This document shows, piece by piece, positions 19,404 through 29,794 of a DNA stretch of 64,000 nt; position 1 is the first letter of the stretch; every line of letters starts with the position of its first letter. A program made the position numbers and the translations under genes. A model generated the notes under the pieces. The model made no database searches. It had not been told where the DNA came from and saw only the letters and a list, made by a program, of their open reading frames with translations. This DNA is from Candidatus Poribacteria bacterium (GTDB lineage: Bacteria; Poribacteria; WGA-4E; PCPOR2b), in contig PYIZ01000050.1 of the NCBI GenBank assembly GCA_003635265.1, forward strand, positions 1-64,000, written 5' to 3'.

Positions 19404-20573
19404 ATGAAAATTAAAGAAATTCGCGCCGTTAACGTAAATATCCCACAGAGCCCACCAAAAACCAAATCACGCCGCCCGACGTGGAATAAGAGCGCACCGC
19501 GTGCTTTGCCTATTAACAAATATCCGGAGTTCTCCCGATTGCCTGGCCAAATGCCCGGCATGGGCGGAGGACAGGTGTGGGTGCAGGTCACCGCTGAGGA
19601 TGGAACGTGGGGACTGGGGTCGTGTAGTTTTGGTGATTCTGTGGCGGTCTTGATTGACCGTGTCTTTGCACCACTGTTAGAAGGTCGGGATTGCCTTGCC
19701 ACCGAATTTCTCAACGACCTGATATGGCGCTCAATGCAGCGACTTGGTGCAGCGGGCCATGCTGCGGTAGCACAGAGCGGCATAGATCTCGCGTTATGGG
19801 ACCTCAAAGGCAAACTGCTGGATTTGCCGGTGTATCGTTTGCTCGGCGGACCGTGCCGAGATAAAATTAAACTCTATGCTACGGGTGATGATTTAGACTG
19901 GAGTATGGAACTCGGCTTCAAGGCTTTCAAAGTGACAAACCCCGCACATTACGAGATGGGCATTGAGGGATTGAATCTGGTCGAGGAGAAACTTGCAAGG
20001 ACCAGAGAAACGATTGGGCCCAACGCCGAACTGATGCTCAATGCAGTTATGTCATACAATGTGGAGTTTGCAGTACAAATCGCTGAACGGCTGCGTCCCT
20101 GCCGGATGCGCTGGCTGGAAGAACCTTTGATTCCCACAGATCTTGAGGGGCACATTGAGTTGAAGAAATCGGTGCCTTGGATGCCGATTGCCACTGGTGA
20201 AGACCACCATGGACGACATGCGTTTCGACAACTCGTCGAACACCGGTGCGTAGATGTCGTACAACCCGACCTGAAATGGTGTGGTGGGCTTTCCGAGGCG
20301 GTCAAGATATATACCATCGCTGAGGCAGCAGGCATTGTAACAATTCCGCACGGCGGCGGGAATACGCCTTTCGGTCAGCATTTCGCTATGGCACTACCGG
20401 AGTCGCCGATGGCTGAATACTGGCTTGGGACAGACCCCGGTATTCCGCTCTCCGAGGTGTGTCCTATCCCCGGCATGGCGATGCCAAAAGACGGCTGCTT
20501 AGTTCCTTCGGAGATGCCGGGATTCGGTATGGAAATCAAAGAAGAATGGATAAAACCGTGGGTGCACAAGTAA
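19404..20573 (+). CDS. Mandelate racemase / enolase-superfamily dehydratase-like protein
   Basis: MKIKEIRAVNVNIP; DLALWDLKGKLLDLPVYRLLGG; GFKAFKV; RWLEEPLIPTD; ATGEDHHGRHAF; VQPDLKWCGGLSEAVKI. Confidence 0.93.
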   Translation: MKIKEIRAVNVNIPQSPPKTKSRRPTWNKSAPRALPINKYPEFSRLPGQMPGMGGGQVWVQVTAEDGTWGLGSCSFGDSVAVLIDRVFAPLLEGRDCLATEFLNDLIWRSMQRLGAAGHAAVAQSGIDLALWDLKGKLLDLPVYRLLGGPCRDKIKLYATGDDLDWSMELGFKAFKVTNPAHYEMGIEGLNLVEEKLARTRETIGPNAELMLNAVMSYNVEFAVQIAERLRPCRMRWLEEPLIPTDLEGHIELKKSVPWMPIATGEDHHGRHAFRQLVEHRCVDVVQPDLKWCGGLSEAVKIYTIAEAAGIVTIPHGGGNTPFGQHFAMALPESPMAEYWLGTDPGIPLSEVCPIPGMAMPKDGCLVPSEMPGFGMEIKEEWIKPWVHK

Positions 20574-20694
20574 ATCCGGTTGACCGTATAGATAACCCAA
20601 ACGACAATCTGCGTGAGTATATCAATTCTTCGTGGTTTGCTTGAAACCTGCAACAAATTACACCACGCAAGCCGCAGCGAAAGGAAACCTTGTC

Positions 20695-21921
20695 ATGAAG
20701 ATAGATCGTAATCAATTCCTTGAAGAGGGATATGTCATCCTACGCAACGTCATTCCGGCAGATGAGTTGGATGCGCTGCGCGCAAGCTACGAGATTCTAG
20801 TTGAACGGCAAAAAATAATTTGGGTGCAAGAACGCCAACCGGACGACCCGGCCGGCGGTGTGTGGGAGAGTTCCGCCCAACCGCGGCTGCTCCTCCACCG
20901 AAGTCCGCTCGCAGATTTGATAGACGAAGATACCGCCAGCGCTGTAGAGATCTGGCTTCATGAAAACACACAAGGTGCCAGCAGCGAGTTGTTGGGGGTA
21001 TCAGATGCAGCGGTCACGGAGATGATGTTGATGTGTAACCCGGTCCGAGATCGAGGTCCCGCCCATTGGCACCGTGATTTATATCCCCCTTACGGCGCCC
21101 CGTTGCAAGGTTATGTGGACGATATTATCGAATCGGGTCCTAGGTATGTGCAGTGGAATCTCTGCCTCTACGACGACGATGTGTTATGGGTGATACCCGG
21201 CAGCCATGCGCGTCTCAACACAGGGCGAGAAAACGAACTGTTGCGGACAAATCGTTATACTCCTTTTCCCGGTGGCGTTCAGACGCACCTCAATGCGGGT
21301 GATGGTGTGGCTTATATTCTGCCGATTTTGCATTGGGGCAGTAACTATAGCACCAAAATGCGACGCACGATTCACGGCGGCTTTTCAACCTTCACTCAGT
21401 ATGGAAACCAGAGTTACATGAAGTATCTGTCAACCTCTGCCCAAGAGACATTTGCGCGTTGGATACAGCGTAGTGATCAGATGATAACGCACACCGAGTC
21501 AATACTTCGAGCCGCTATCGAAAGGGATCCCGCCGCCTACCACGCGAGTCTCGAAAAACTCCATCCGGGCAGGGGCGAAAAGGGCAAAATGCTCTCGACA
21601 GTATACCTGAGCAAGATTGCTAGACGCGTGTATGAGTGTAAACAGCCCGACTTTGAAAATCTACCAGAGGAGAACCGCGCTTGGACGATTCGATCACATC
21701 CAATTACGCTCCAATGGGGGCTACCTCTTGCGGATCGATTTTCTTTCGAGGAAGCGCGAACCTTGTGGGACCGGTTCAAACCGGTTGATGCCCGTACCCA
21801 GTCCGATGTTGAGGGCGCCGCACCCGGATACGAGAATCGTCCGTCGCGATATTACTTTAATGAGATGCCCACCGATTACAGCGTGGAAGATTTTACCACT
21901 AGCTGGATGCAGTCAGGGTAG
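20695..21921 (+). CDS. Phytanoyl-CoA dioxygenase (PhyH)-family protein
   Basis: FLEEGYVILRNVIPADELDALR; HxD AHWHRDLYPP; VIPGSHARLN; C-terminal extension. Confidence 0.9.
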   Translation: MKIDRNQFLEEGYVILRNVIPADELDALRASYEILVERQKIIWVQERQPDDPAGGVWESSAQPRLLLHRSPLADLIDEDTASAVEIWLHENTQGASSELLGVSDAAVTEMMLMCNPVRDRGPAHWHRDLYPPYGAPLQGYVDDIIESGPRYVQWNLCLYDDDVLWVIPGSHARLNTGRENELLRTNRYTPFPGGVQTHLNAGDGVAYILPILHWGSNYSTKMRRTIHGGFSTFTQYGNQSYMKYLSTSAQETFARWIQRSDQMITHTESILRAAIERDPAAYHASLEKLHPGRGEKGKMLSTVYLSKIARRVYECKQPDFENLPEENRAWTIRSHPITLQWGLPLADRFSFEEARTLWDRFKPVDARTQSDVEGAAPGYENRPSRYYFNEMPTDYSVEDFTTSWMQSG

Positions 21922-21930
21922 CCCCACAAA

Positions 21931-22746
21931 TTGGTAAGTGTAGAGGAGAGTGCTTTGCGGAAGGAACTCGAAATCGCCATACAAGCCGCTAGAGAAGCAG
22001 GCGAAATCGCAATGAAATATTATCGGGGCAACTACGACATTCGTGAAAAAGGCTACAATAACCCCGTGACTACCGCTGACTTAATGGCGAATCAGCGGAT
22101 TCGAGAAATCATCTACCACACTTTCCCCGAAGATGGATGGCTTTCTGAGGAAACGGAGGATTCTCCGGATCGATTGGCAAAATCCCGTGTGTGGGTCATC
22201 GATCCCATTGACGGAACGGAGGAATTCATCGAAGGCACGCCTGAATTTGCGATTTCGATTGCCCTCGTGGTTGAAGGAACGCCGGTTATCGGTGTATTAC
22301 ACAATCCCGCTACAGCGGAACTCTTTTATGCTTATGCCGGCGGCGGTGCATTCTGCAACGGAACACCGATGCATTGTTCATCATGCCGAAGCCTCAAACA
22401 AGCGTCGATGCTTGTTAGTCAAACAGAACACCGAAAAGGTCTGTTAGCAGGACTGATCCCCCTTGTTGCAGAAATTCAGTATATTGGTAGTGTCGCCTAT
22501 AAACTGGCAAAGCTCGCGGCAGGCACGAGCGATCTTTATGTTACTGTGCGCCCTAAAAATGAGTGGGATTTCTGTGCCGGCGATCTCATCTTGCGTGAAG
22601 CCGGCGGTGTCTTGTGGGATAAGGCAGGTCAGACCATAAAGTATAACAAAAAAAGAGTTGGGCAACCTACGGGTCTGTTTGCTGGCAACCCAACTCTTGT
22701 AAAACAGGTGATCAATCATTACTCAGGCAAACCGGTCTATGTTTGA
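21931..22746 (+). CDS. Inositol monophosphatase family / 3'(2'),5'-bisphosphate nucleotidase-like
   Basis: WLSEETEDS; VWVIDPIDGTEEFIEGTPEFAISIALV; WDFCAGDLILREAGG. Start codon (TTG/GTG) uncertain. Confidence 0.9.
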   Translation: MVSVEESALRKELEIAIQAAREAGEIAMKYYRGNYDIREKGYNNPVTTADLMANQRIREIIYHTFPEDGWLSEETEDSPDRLAKSRVWVIDPIDGTEEFIEGTPEFAISIALVVEGTPVIGVLHNPATAELFYAYAGGGAFCNGTPMHCSSCRSLKQASMLVSQTEHRKGLLAGLIPLVAEIQYIGSVAYKLAKLAAGTSDLYVTVRPKNEWDFCAGDLILREAGGVLWDKAGQTIKYNKKRVGQPTGLFAGNPTLVKQVINHYSGKPVYV

Positions 22747-22868
22747 ATTTGCCGATTAAAATTGAGAAGCGTTGAATTTTCGATTGAAAATTGGAGTAAC
22801 GGAATAGAAGGAAAAGCGTGAAAGATTTTCCTTCTATTTCAGGCATGCAAATACTGTGTTTCAGGGAG

Positions 22869-22902
22869 GACCTTCCAAAGGTGAAGAACCTTCGGAAGGT
22901 TA
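22869..22902. repeat. Palindromic element at the 3' end of the sigma factor gene, related to 38396-38430
   Basis: Reverse complement taACCTTCCGAAGGTTcttcACCTTTGGAAGGTc compared with AACCTTGCGAAGGTTccatACTTTCGCAAGGTT. Confidence 0.55.
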
Positions 22903-24210
22903 GAGAAGCTCTTGAAGGTATTGCACTCGCGTATGGTGACGCAATTTCCGCAGTGCCTCGTCTTCAATTTGGCGCACCCTCTCCCGGCTGATGCCGAGTC
23001 GCCGTCCAATTTCGGCAAGGGTGTACTCCGTGCCATCGGTTAAACCGTAGCGCAGCTTGATTACGAGCGTTTCACGACCCGCTAATGTACCGAGGACCGT
23101 TTCAAGCGACTCTTTCTCTGAGTTAGAGAGCAATTCTTCTTCAGGGGTCACCTGCGAATCATCAGCCAGTAAGTCAGAAATCGTCGCATCGGGTGAAGAT
23201 TCACTCAATGGCGAATCCAGCGAAATTGTCCCCTTCGTGCTTTGGAGAATTTCGATGACACGGCTTTCAGGCATCCCTACCGCTTCAGCGACATCTTTGA
23301 TGCCCGGCTCGCGTTCGAGATCTCTAGCGAGTTTGCTCTGTGCCTGCTTAATAGATCGCCGAGTTTCCCCAACGTAACAGGGGATACGAATTGTCTGACT
23401 CTGCTGATCTAATGCACGCTTAATCGCTTGCATAATCCACCACGTTGCGTAAGTGCTGAAACGATACCCTCTTGCAAGATCGAATTTCTCCACAGCCTTC
23501 ATCAAGCCAACACTTCCCTCCTGCATCAGGTCGAGAAAGGAGAGTGATGATTTGTTGAAATTATGCTGTTTGGCAATACTTGCAACAAGCAGTAGATTCG
23601 CCTCAACAATCTTCCGTTTCGCTTTTTGGATGATTTCAACAGCGTCGTGCAAGTCGTCTTCCAGCGTCGCGAGGCGTTTGCACTCTTCAACCGGATCGCC
23701 TGATACCACTATAACGTCCGTCTCAACGTGCTTTTGGTAAACTTTAATTTCCTTTTGAATTTGTTCCAAAAGCGTGGCAACGTGCATTGGACTCCACCAG
23801 ATTCCGTTCGTTTCCTTCTGTTTGGCACCGCGCCGTCGACCGGTTTTTGGACGTACCTCCTCTAAAATACAAAGCGGCAGCTGATTCAGTAACGCCGTTA
23901 CCTTCTGTTTTCCCTCTTCAAACTTTTGAAACAGTTCAACCTCTTCTTGAGGGGTAAGCAGGGGTGTACGAGCAATCTCCTGCAAATAAGAAAAAGCTTC
24001 ATCTCGGTTGCCATCAGCAACGTCACTGCGTCGTCGAAAAGACGAAATCAGACTATCCTCTGTCGCATCTTCCGTCGTACTGTCTTCTTCATCAACCTCA
24101 TTCGTTCTATCGGTGGGTACTGACAGGAACTCATCGTTGTCTTCAAACTCCAACTCCTCCGTTTGTTCATCGTCAGTTCCACTATGTGTGAATTTATTTT
24201 CTTTACTCAT
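22900..24210 (-). CDS. RNA polymerase sigma factor, sigma-70 family (RpoD/SigA-like)
   Basis: LVASIAKQHNFNKSSLSFLDLMQEGSVGLMKAVEKFDLARGYRFSTYATWWIMQAIKRALDQQSQTIRIP; region 4 YTLAEIGRRLGISRERVRQIEDEALRKLRH. Confidence 0.96.
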   Translation of the reverse strand: MSKENKFTHSGTDDEQTEELEFEDNDEFLSVPTDRTNEVDEEDSTTEDATEDSLISSFRRRSDVADGNRDEAFSYLQEIARTPLLTPQEEVELFQKFEEGKQKVTALLNQLPLCILEEVRPKTGRRRGAKQKETNGIWWSPMHVATLLEQIQKEIKVYQKHVETDVIVVSGDPVEECKRLATLEDDLHDAVEIIQKAKRKIVEANLLLVASIAKQHNFNKSSLSFLDLMQEGSVGLMKAVEKFDLARGYRFSTYATWWIMQAIKRALDQQSQTIRIPCYVGETRRSIKQAQSKLARDLEREPGIKDVAEAVGMPESRVIEILQSTKGTISLDSPLSESSPDATISDLLADDSQVTPEEELLSNSEKESLETVLGTLAGRETLVIKLRYGLTDGTEYTLAEIGRRLGISRERVRQIEDEALRKLRHHTRVQYLQELL

Positions 24211-24525
24211 CTCTTGTTCATCTCCATTCTGCTAAACTCTCTCGAACCTTAAACAGGTCAAAAATATACAAAAAATCCATAAATCTCCTACTATTTATTA
24301 GTCACATTTATACAATGCACATGATGTATGAAACGTGATATGTTATAATAAGTATCAGAAAAAATTAAGTTAATCGTTAAAAATTGTACTAGTCTATCGT
24401 GTTCAACCGTGCAACATAAGAAATGGTCTTAGCTTGCCACTCAAGCTGCCGATGCCATGGGCATGACATATTAACATAATTTTATTCAACGACTTATATA
24501 ATCATTCATCAACTCGGAGGTCACT

Positions 24526-25062
24526 ATGAGTCAACTTACCAAAACCGATGTTCTCAGACGCCTTCAACAAGGTGAATCATTTATTGGAGAAGACTTGACG
24601 GGCATCGATCTGTCGGGGTCTTCCACTGATCTAACAGAAGCAAACTTCAACGCCGCGAATCTCTCCAATGCTAACTTTAAAGGCGCAATAATGAAAGGCG
24701 TTTTCCTTGTTGGAGCAAATTTAACCAACGCTGACTTTGAAGGTGCAGACCTTGAAGGCGCGTTTCTCAGTGGCGCGATGCTTTCTGGCACAAATTTTCG
24801 AGGCACAAATTTACGCAAGGCTACAATTGGTGCACCAGATTGGATCGTTTCGGATGCGTTTGGCAGCCTAACGACTTTTGAAAACGCTGACCTCGAAGAT
24901 GCTACTTTCGGTGAAACTGTGGTGAAAGGCGCTATTCTGTTTGGAGCTAACCTCAAGGGTGCCTATTTATACGAAGTGGATCTTTCAGAAGCCGTGTATA
25001 AATCTTCAGACCTTGAGGGGGCAGTTACCAAAAAAGCATTTCAAGAATCAATTTGGGACTGA
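24526..25062 (+). CDS. Pentapeptide repeat protein
   Basis: Repeats ANFNAANLSNANFKGAIMKGVFLVGANLTNADFEGADLEGAFLSGA. Confidence 0.92.
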   Translation: MSQLTKTDVLRRLQQGESFIGEDLTGIDLSGSSTDLTEANFNAANLSNANFKGAIMKGVFLVGANLTNADFEGADLEGAFLSGAMLSGTNFRGTNLRKATIGAPDWIVSDAFGSLTTFENADLEDATFGETVVKGAILFGANLKGAYLYEVDLSEAVYKSSDLEGAVTKKAFQESIWD

Positions 25063-25251
25063 ACACCGAAAATTCTCTCAAAGGGGTATATACTATCACA
25101 ACCTCCAATACTGATGTCAACTCCTAAATATTAACACGGGATCTATCTAACCATCATTGAGACGTTTTTTTTTCGATTCAGTTTACAATAAGTCACAAGA
25201 ATCTTTTAGACTATTGAATCGAAATCATATTAATACAACCAAAGATACGGT

Positions 25252-27063
25252 TTAGCCTCTAAACTGCATCTGGCACAGCTTCTGATATAGTCCTCCATTT
25301 TTTAATAACTCTTGGTGTGTACCGCTTTCAACAATCTTCCCACCATTCAGGACAAGGATTTTGTCCGCATGAACAACAGTCGAAAGCCGATGGGCGATAA
25401 CGAAGGTTGTCCTGCCCTTCATTAGATTTTCAAGGGAGGCTTGAACCAGCACCTCTGACTGACTATCAAGTGCTGAAGTGGCTTCATCAAGCACAAGGAT
25501 CGGAGGACCCTTCAGGATTGCCCGTGCGATTGCAAGGCGTTGCTGCTGACCGGTGGATAACTTGGCTCCAGATTCGCCAATCTGTGTTTCATATCCTTTG
25601 GGCATTTGAATGATGAAGTTGTGTGCATTTGCTTGCTTTGCGGCTTCAACTGCCCCCTCTCGTGTCGCTGCCGGTGCACCATAGATAATATTCTCCATTA
25701 CCGTCCCATCAAATAGGATAGTATCCTGTGGCACAATTGCGATGTGGCGTCTAAGATCTGCCAATGCCACTTCGGAGGTAGAGATTCCATCAATCAGAAT
25801 ATCGCCGGAATCCACCTCGTAGAATCGCGACAGCAGATTGAGTAATGTTGTTTTTCCACTTCCACTCCGACCAACCAATGCAATCACTTCGCCCGGTTTC
25901 GCATGAAAACTGATATGTTTAACGACCGGCTCATGCTCGTATCCGAAAGAGACATCCCGAAATTCTACCTCGCCACGAACCGATGGCAGCTTCAATTGCT
26001 TTTCGCGCTTGTATGCCTCTTCTTCAAAGTCAAGAACGTAGAAAATTCTTCTAGCAGAAGCGAGACTCTGCTGTAGCACATTGTTGAACAGTCCAATGGT
26101 TTTGATCGGCTTAAACATCAAGCTGACCATCCCAATGTAACCGATAAACCAGCCAGTTGTAAGCTTACCCTGAACAACCTGCCAGCAGCCAAGTCCAAAA
26201 ACAGTTGCGATCCCGATTGCGCTAATAAACTCCACAAGCGGAGGCAACATCGCTGTGAGTCGCACACGACGCATGGAAACGCGGTACTGTCCCTTATTTG
26301 TTGCGGCAAAGCGGTTACGCTCTATCTCCTCCGCAGTAAAACTCTTGATAATTTTAAGCCCGAAGAGCGTCTCTTTCAGTTGCGAAGAGATGTCCGCCGT
26401 CTGTTGTTGGATTTCCGAGCTAGTGCTGCGGACACGTCGTCCAAACCGGTTAATCAGATGAGCAAGCAATGGAAAAACGAGCAGCGCAAGTACCGTCATC
26501 TGAACACTTCGGAACAGCATGACCGAGATAAAAACAGGGATACAGACAGCTGCGCGGATAGTGTTTGCCGTAGATCCAACGGCATACTGCCATGTCCGGA
26601 CATCATCTGTGACGCGTGCCATCAAATCTCCTGTCCGATGCGCTTTCAGTACTCCCAAAGGTGCAAAAAGAATTCTCTCGTATAACTCGTTTCGCACTTG
26701 AGTAATCAGTTGATACCCGACGCGCGCCATTAGGTAATCGTTGCAATAAGTAAATCCTCCTTTTACCATGACGAGTATGAGTATGCCCGCCAAGATCCAA
26801 CCAATAAGTCTGAAGGCATCACTCGCGGTTGTAATAGTTATTTCGAGCCCATCAAATGCACCTTCAAAATGGAAATACCGGATCTGAATGGAACCATCTT
26901 CAAAGCGTCGAGTTTCAATCAGCTTGAGTGCATCAATTGTATCCGCTAAAATGTGAATATAGCCAGCTTCACAGAAGGCAATCAGGAGCGCACAAACGAC
27001 TGCTAGTATAATTGAACCGAAGTGCGGCGATAAATACCTTGCGAAACGTGAGAATGTGGACAT
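25252..27063 (-). CDS. ABC transporter, fused permease/ATP-binding protein (MsbA-like)
   Basis: Walker A ALVGRSGSGKTTLL; LSTGQQQRLAIARAIL; LVLDEATSALDSQSE; N-terminal TM region. Confidence 0.95.
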   Translation of the reverse strand: MSTFSRFARYLSPHFGSIILAVVCALLIAFCEAGYIHILADTIDALKLIETRRFEDGSIQIRYFHFEGAFDGLEITITTASDAFRLIGWILAGILILVMVKGGFTYCNDYLMARVGYQLITQVRNELYERILFAPLGVLKAHRTGDLMARVTDDVRTWQYAVGSTANTIRAAVCIPVFISVMLFRSVQMTVLALLVFPLLAHLINRFGRRVRSTSSEIQQQTADISSQLKETLFGLKIIKSFTAEEIERNRFAATNKGQYRVSMRRVRLTAMLPPLVEFISAIGIATVFGLGCWQVVQGKLTTGWFIGYIGMVSLMFKPIKTIGLFNNVLQQSLASARRIFYVLDFEEEAYKREKQLKLPSVRGEVEFRDVSFGYEHEPVVKHISFHAKPGEVIALVGRSGSGKTTLLNLLSRFYEVDSGDILIDGISTSEVALADLRRHIAIVPQDTILFDGTVMENIIYGAPAATREGAVEAAKQANAHNFIIQMPKGYETQIGESGAKLSTGQQQRLAIARAILKGPPILVLDEATSALDSQSEVLVQASLENLMKGRTTFVIAHRLSTVVHADKILVLNGGKIVESGTHQELLKNGGLYQKLCQMQFRG

Positions 27064-27064
27064 T

Positions 27065-27784
27065 TTAGCACTTTTCCGCAATTGTAATGAGCCGTCTCGA
27101 CTCGGTCAGAAACGGGCTATAGTCAAACTCGCCGTACATTGCACGCACTTTTAAACCTGCTGATGCTAACATCACTTCCAATTCCGTCGGGAAGTAGAAT
27201 CGAATGCGATTGACCGACTCCTGAACTGCACCGGTAGAAAGGTCTATCACCGTTCGATGGTCGGAGAGCCGTCCAGATGTCGAATCGTATTCAACCTCTG
27301 CGAGTGCTAGCAGTGATTCGGACATCCACCACCAATTGCGCGTTTGATCCAATTGAAACGCTGCATAGGGATTCCAATACTCCAGCAAAAATTTCCCGCT
27401 CGACTTGAGGGCTGCCGCAACCGCTGTAATAACCCTTTTATTCTCATTATCTTCAAAAAAACCGAAGCTGGTAAAGAGATTAATGACGGCGTCACAGACT
27501 GGCTTTAGGGGGATATTGCGTGTATCGCCTTCAATGAGATGTACCTTGCTCTGGCTTGAAGAGCCATTTTTCTGTGCTTCCGTTAAAAGAAAACGAGAGC
27601 TATCTAAACCGACAACCTTCATACCTCTGGCCGCCAAGAGTTGTCCATGCCTTCCCTGACCGCAGCAGAGATCTAAGACAGTCGCCCCTTGCATAAGCTC
27701 AAGTGCTTCACAAATGAATTCGACCTCTTCCGCTGTTTCTGCTGCCGGAGGGATTTCGGAAAGGAGATAAGTCTGGTCCCACAT
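27065..27784 (-). CDS. Class I SAM-dependent methyltransferase
   Basis: ATVLDLCCGQGRHGQLLAARGMKVVGLDSSRFLL; DAVINLFTSFGFFED. Confidence 0.92.
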   Translation of the reverse strand: MWDQTYLLSEIPPAAETAEEVEFICEALELMQGATVLDLCCGQGRHGQLLAARGMKVVGLDSSRFLLTEAQKNGSSSQSKVHLIEGDTRNIPLKPVCDAVINLFTSFGFFEDNENKRVITAVAAALKSSGKFLLEYWNPYAAFQLDQTRNWWWMSESLLALAEVEYDSTSGRLSDHRTVIDLSTGAVQESVNRIRFYFPTELEVMLASAGLKVRAMYGEFDYSPFLTESRRLITIAEKC

Positions 27785-27790
27785 CGTACG

Positions 27791-28837
27791 TCACATTCTA
27801 TACCGTCCAAACTGGATGGTTTTTGTCTTGGCTGCTGTTCCCACCTTGCAGCGTGATTGCAACTGCTTGGTATTGAAATCCACAGCATCAATTACTCCAA
27901 TTGAAATCGTTGTGCCCGATGCGTCGAGTAATCCGACCAAGCAACCTTCAAAGTATTGGGGAGTTGCAGTGACCAAATTCTTCAAACTTAAATGATTCTT
28001 CAATCGTGCTTGGATTAGACTCGGCAGTGCATCTAGCGTGACCAATACCAACGATCGATGCCCCCATTCGGCGTAAAAAACGTGGTCATCGACAAAATCG
28101 GAGAGCATTTCCTGTTCTTTGGGATTTGCCTGCCGCCCGTTGAAGAATGGGGTGCTTTGCCCACGTATCTGATCGAAAGGCAACATCTCCTGAACGCAAT
28201 CTGAAAAGTAGCGCGTGAAACTCGACTCACGGTACTTCCTGCGAAAGTCGTCGCTTTTAGAACTAACGCTTCTATGCGGCAAGAGTCGATGTGTCTGTAT
28301 TGTATCGTTACCCTCAAAAGGAGCGACAATCGCCTCCAACTCGCGTGACCGATGGAGGCAGATTAGGTGTGTTGGCTTAACCAACTCGATTTTATGCTGC
28401 TTGAGAACAACCGCGGTGTCCCCTTCTATATATCCTGTCGTATCAACGACAATGAGGTCTGCCCCCGTTTTCAAGGCAGCATCAACCATCAAACGCGTCC
28501 CTGCCACACATTGCAGCAGATGCCGTTCTGGTGAGGTCCAGCCTACAAAGTAAAGTGCATCAGGCTCGCCCTCAATCTCTGTAAGGTTGTCTGTCGAATC
28601 GTTTGGCGAAAAGACCTTCAACCCAATCGTGGTCGGCGGTCCGATCTGTGATTGCCCCACATCTGCATCAACGAAGCCAACCCTCAATCCGCTTGTCACG
28701 CCCTGCTCAATGAGAAACCGGCAGAATGTTGATTTGCCGACATCCGTTGCACCAATGACTAGCACAATCTGTTGAGGCTGTACCACTTTTCGCGCAAGGT
28801 TTTCCCAGTCACGATTCGGTTGGTAGAGGTCTGCCAT
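27791..28837 (-). CDS. Clp1/Grc3-family polynucleotide 5'-hydroxyl kinase-like P-loop protein
   Basis: Walker A VIGATDVGKSTFCRFLI; FVDADVGQSQIGPPTTIGL; VVDTTGYIEGD; RSRELEAI lid-like motif; C-terminal beta-rich region. Confidence 0.78.
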   Translation of the reverse strand: MADLYQPNRDWENLARKVVQPQQIVLVIGATDVGKSTFCRFLIEQGVTSGLRVGFVDADVGQSQIGPPTTIGLKVFSPNDSTDNLTEIEGEPDALYFVGWTSPERHLLQCVAGTRLMVDAALKTGADLIVVDTTGYIEGDTAVVLKQHKIELVKPTHLICLHRSRELEAIVAPFEGNDTIQTHRLLPHRSVSSKSDDFRRKYRESSFTRYFSDCVQEMLPFDQIRGQSTPFFNGRQANPKEQEMLSDFVDDHVFYAEWGHRSLVLVTLDALPSLIQARLKNHLSLKNLVTATPQYFEGCLVGLLDASGTTISIGVIDAVDFNTKQLQSRCKVGTAAKTKTIQFGRYRM

Positions 28838-28877
28838 TTACTTTATACAGCTATTGAGTATTAATCCCACAACAACC

Positions 28878-29744
28878 TTATTGGATGTGCAATTCATATC
28901 GGAAAGTGACACCGGCATTGTCAAGCAATCTATCTAAATTCTCTTTCCCTGTATGACCTAACAGCCTTTCAAGCATAGAGGTTTTGCGCTCTGTGCGAAC
29001 CACTTTCGGTTTCCCTTCAATACCGCCAAGTTCTCCTGCACGTTCAATCGCGTCGGATAGGTTGCCAAGTTGGTCTACTAGCTTATGTTCCAGCGCTTGT
29101 TGTCCCGAAAAAATTCGCCCATCGGCGAGTGCAACAATTTCCTCTCGCGCCAAATGTTCCTGTCGTCCTTCAAAAACGGCATCGATGAACTGATTGTGAA
29201 CATCGTCAAGCGTTGCTTGCAGGAGTTCACGCTCTTCGTCCGTCAGATCACGCACCGGTGAACCTGTATCCTTAAATCTACCGCTCTTAACAACTTGCTG
29301 TTCTAATCCAATCTTTTCGTAAAGTCCTTTTATCTTCGTAAACTGCATGATTACCCCAATGCTACCCGTCAAGGTGCCGGGATTTGCAAGGATTTCATCG
29401 GCAATAGCGGCGATATAATACCCGCCGGATGCGGCGGTGCTGCCCATCGAAGCGACAATCGGTTTTTCCAATTTTTTCAATTCGCTATAGATCTCTTGAA
29501 CGGGAGCGACACTGCCGCCGGGTGAGTTAATACGCAAGACGATTGCCTTAATGGTTTCATCATCACGATACTTATGAATCTGATCAATAGTTGTTTGTGT
29601 GCGCGAAATGGTCCCAGTGATATCGATGACTGCAACCTTATCTCCAATCGACCCACCTTGCACCAAGGTCCGAGCAATCAATACGAAGAATAATCCTATA
29701 ATGCCAACGATTACAATGATGATTATTTTTTTTCGACGAGTCAT
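28878..29744 (-). CDS. sppA: Signal peptide peptidase SppA
   Basis: N-terminal TM helix; VLRINSPGGSVAPVQEIYSEL; VASMGSTAASGGYYIAAIADEILANPGTLTGSIGVI. Confidence 0.95.
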   Translation of the reverse strand: MTRRKKIIIIVIVGIIGLFFVLIARTLVQGGSIGDKVAVIDITGTISRTQTTIDQIHKYRDDETIKAIVLRINSPGGSVAPVQEIYSELKKLEKPIVASMGSTAASGGYYIAAIADEILANPGTLTGSIGVIMQFTKIKGLYEKIGLEQQVVKSGRFKDTGSPVRDLTDEERELLQATLDDVHNQFIDAVFEGRQEHLAREEIVALADGRIFSGQQALEHKLVDQLGNLSDAIERAGELGGIEGKPKVVRTERKTSMLERLLGHTGKENLDRLLDNAGVTFRYELHIQ

Positions 29745-29794
29745 AAGTTATCTGATAAGTTGTTCACTTTGTTTTTTTTGCAATTGACTGCATA

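Noticed and set aside
24240-24520. AT-rich gap between sigma factor and pentapeptide gene as an RNA gene
   Set aside because: No tRNA-like GTTCRANNC arm or cloverleaf, and no strong structure seen by eye.
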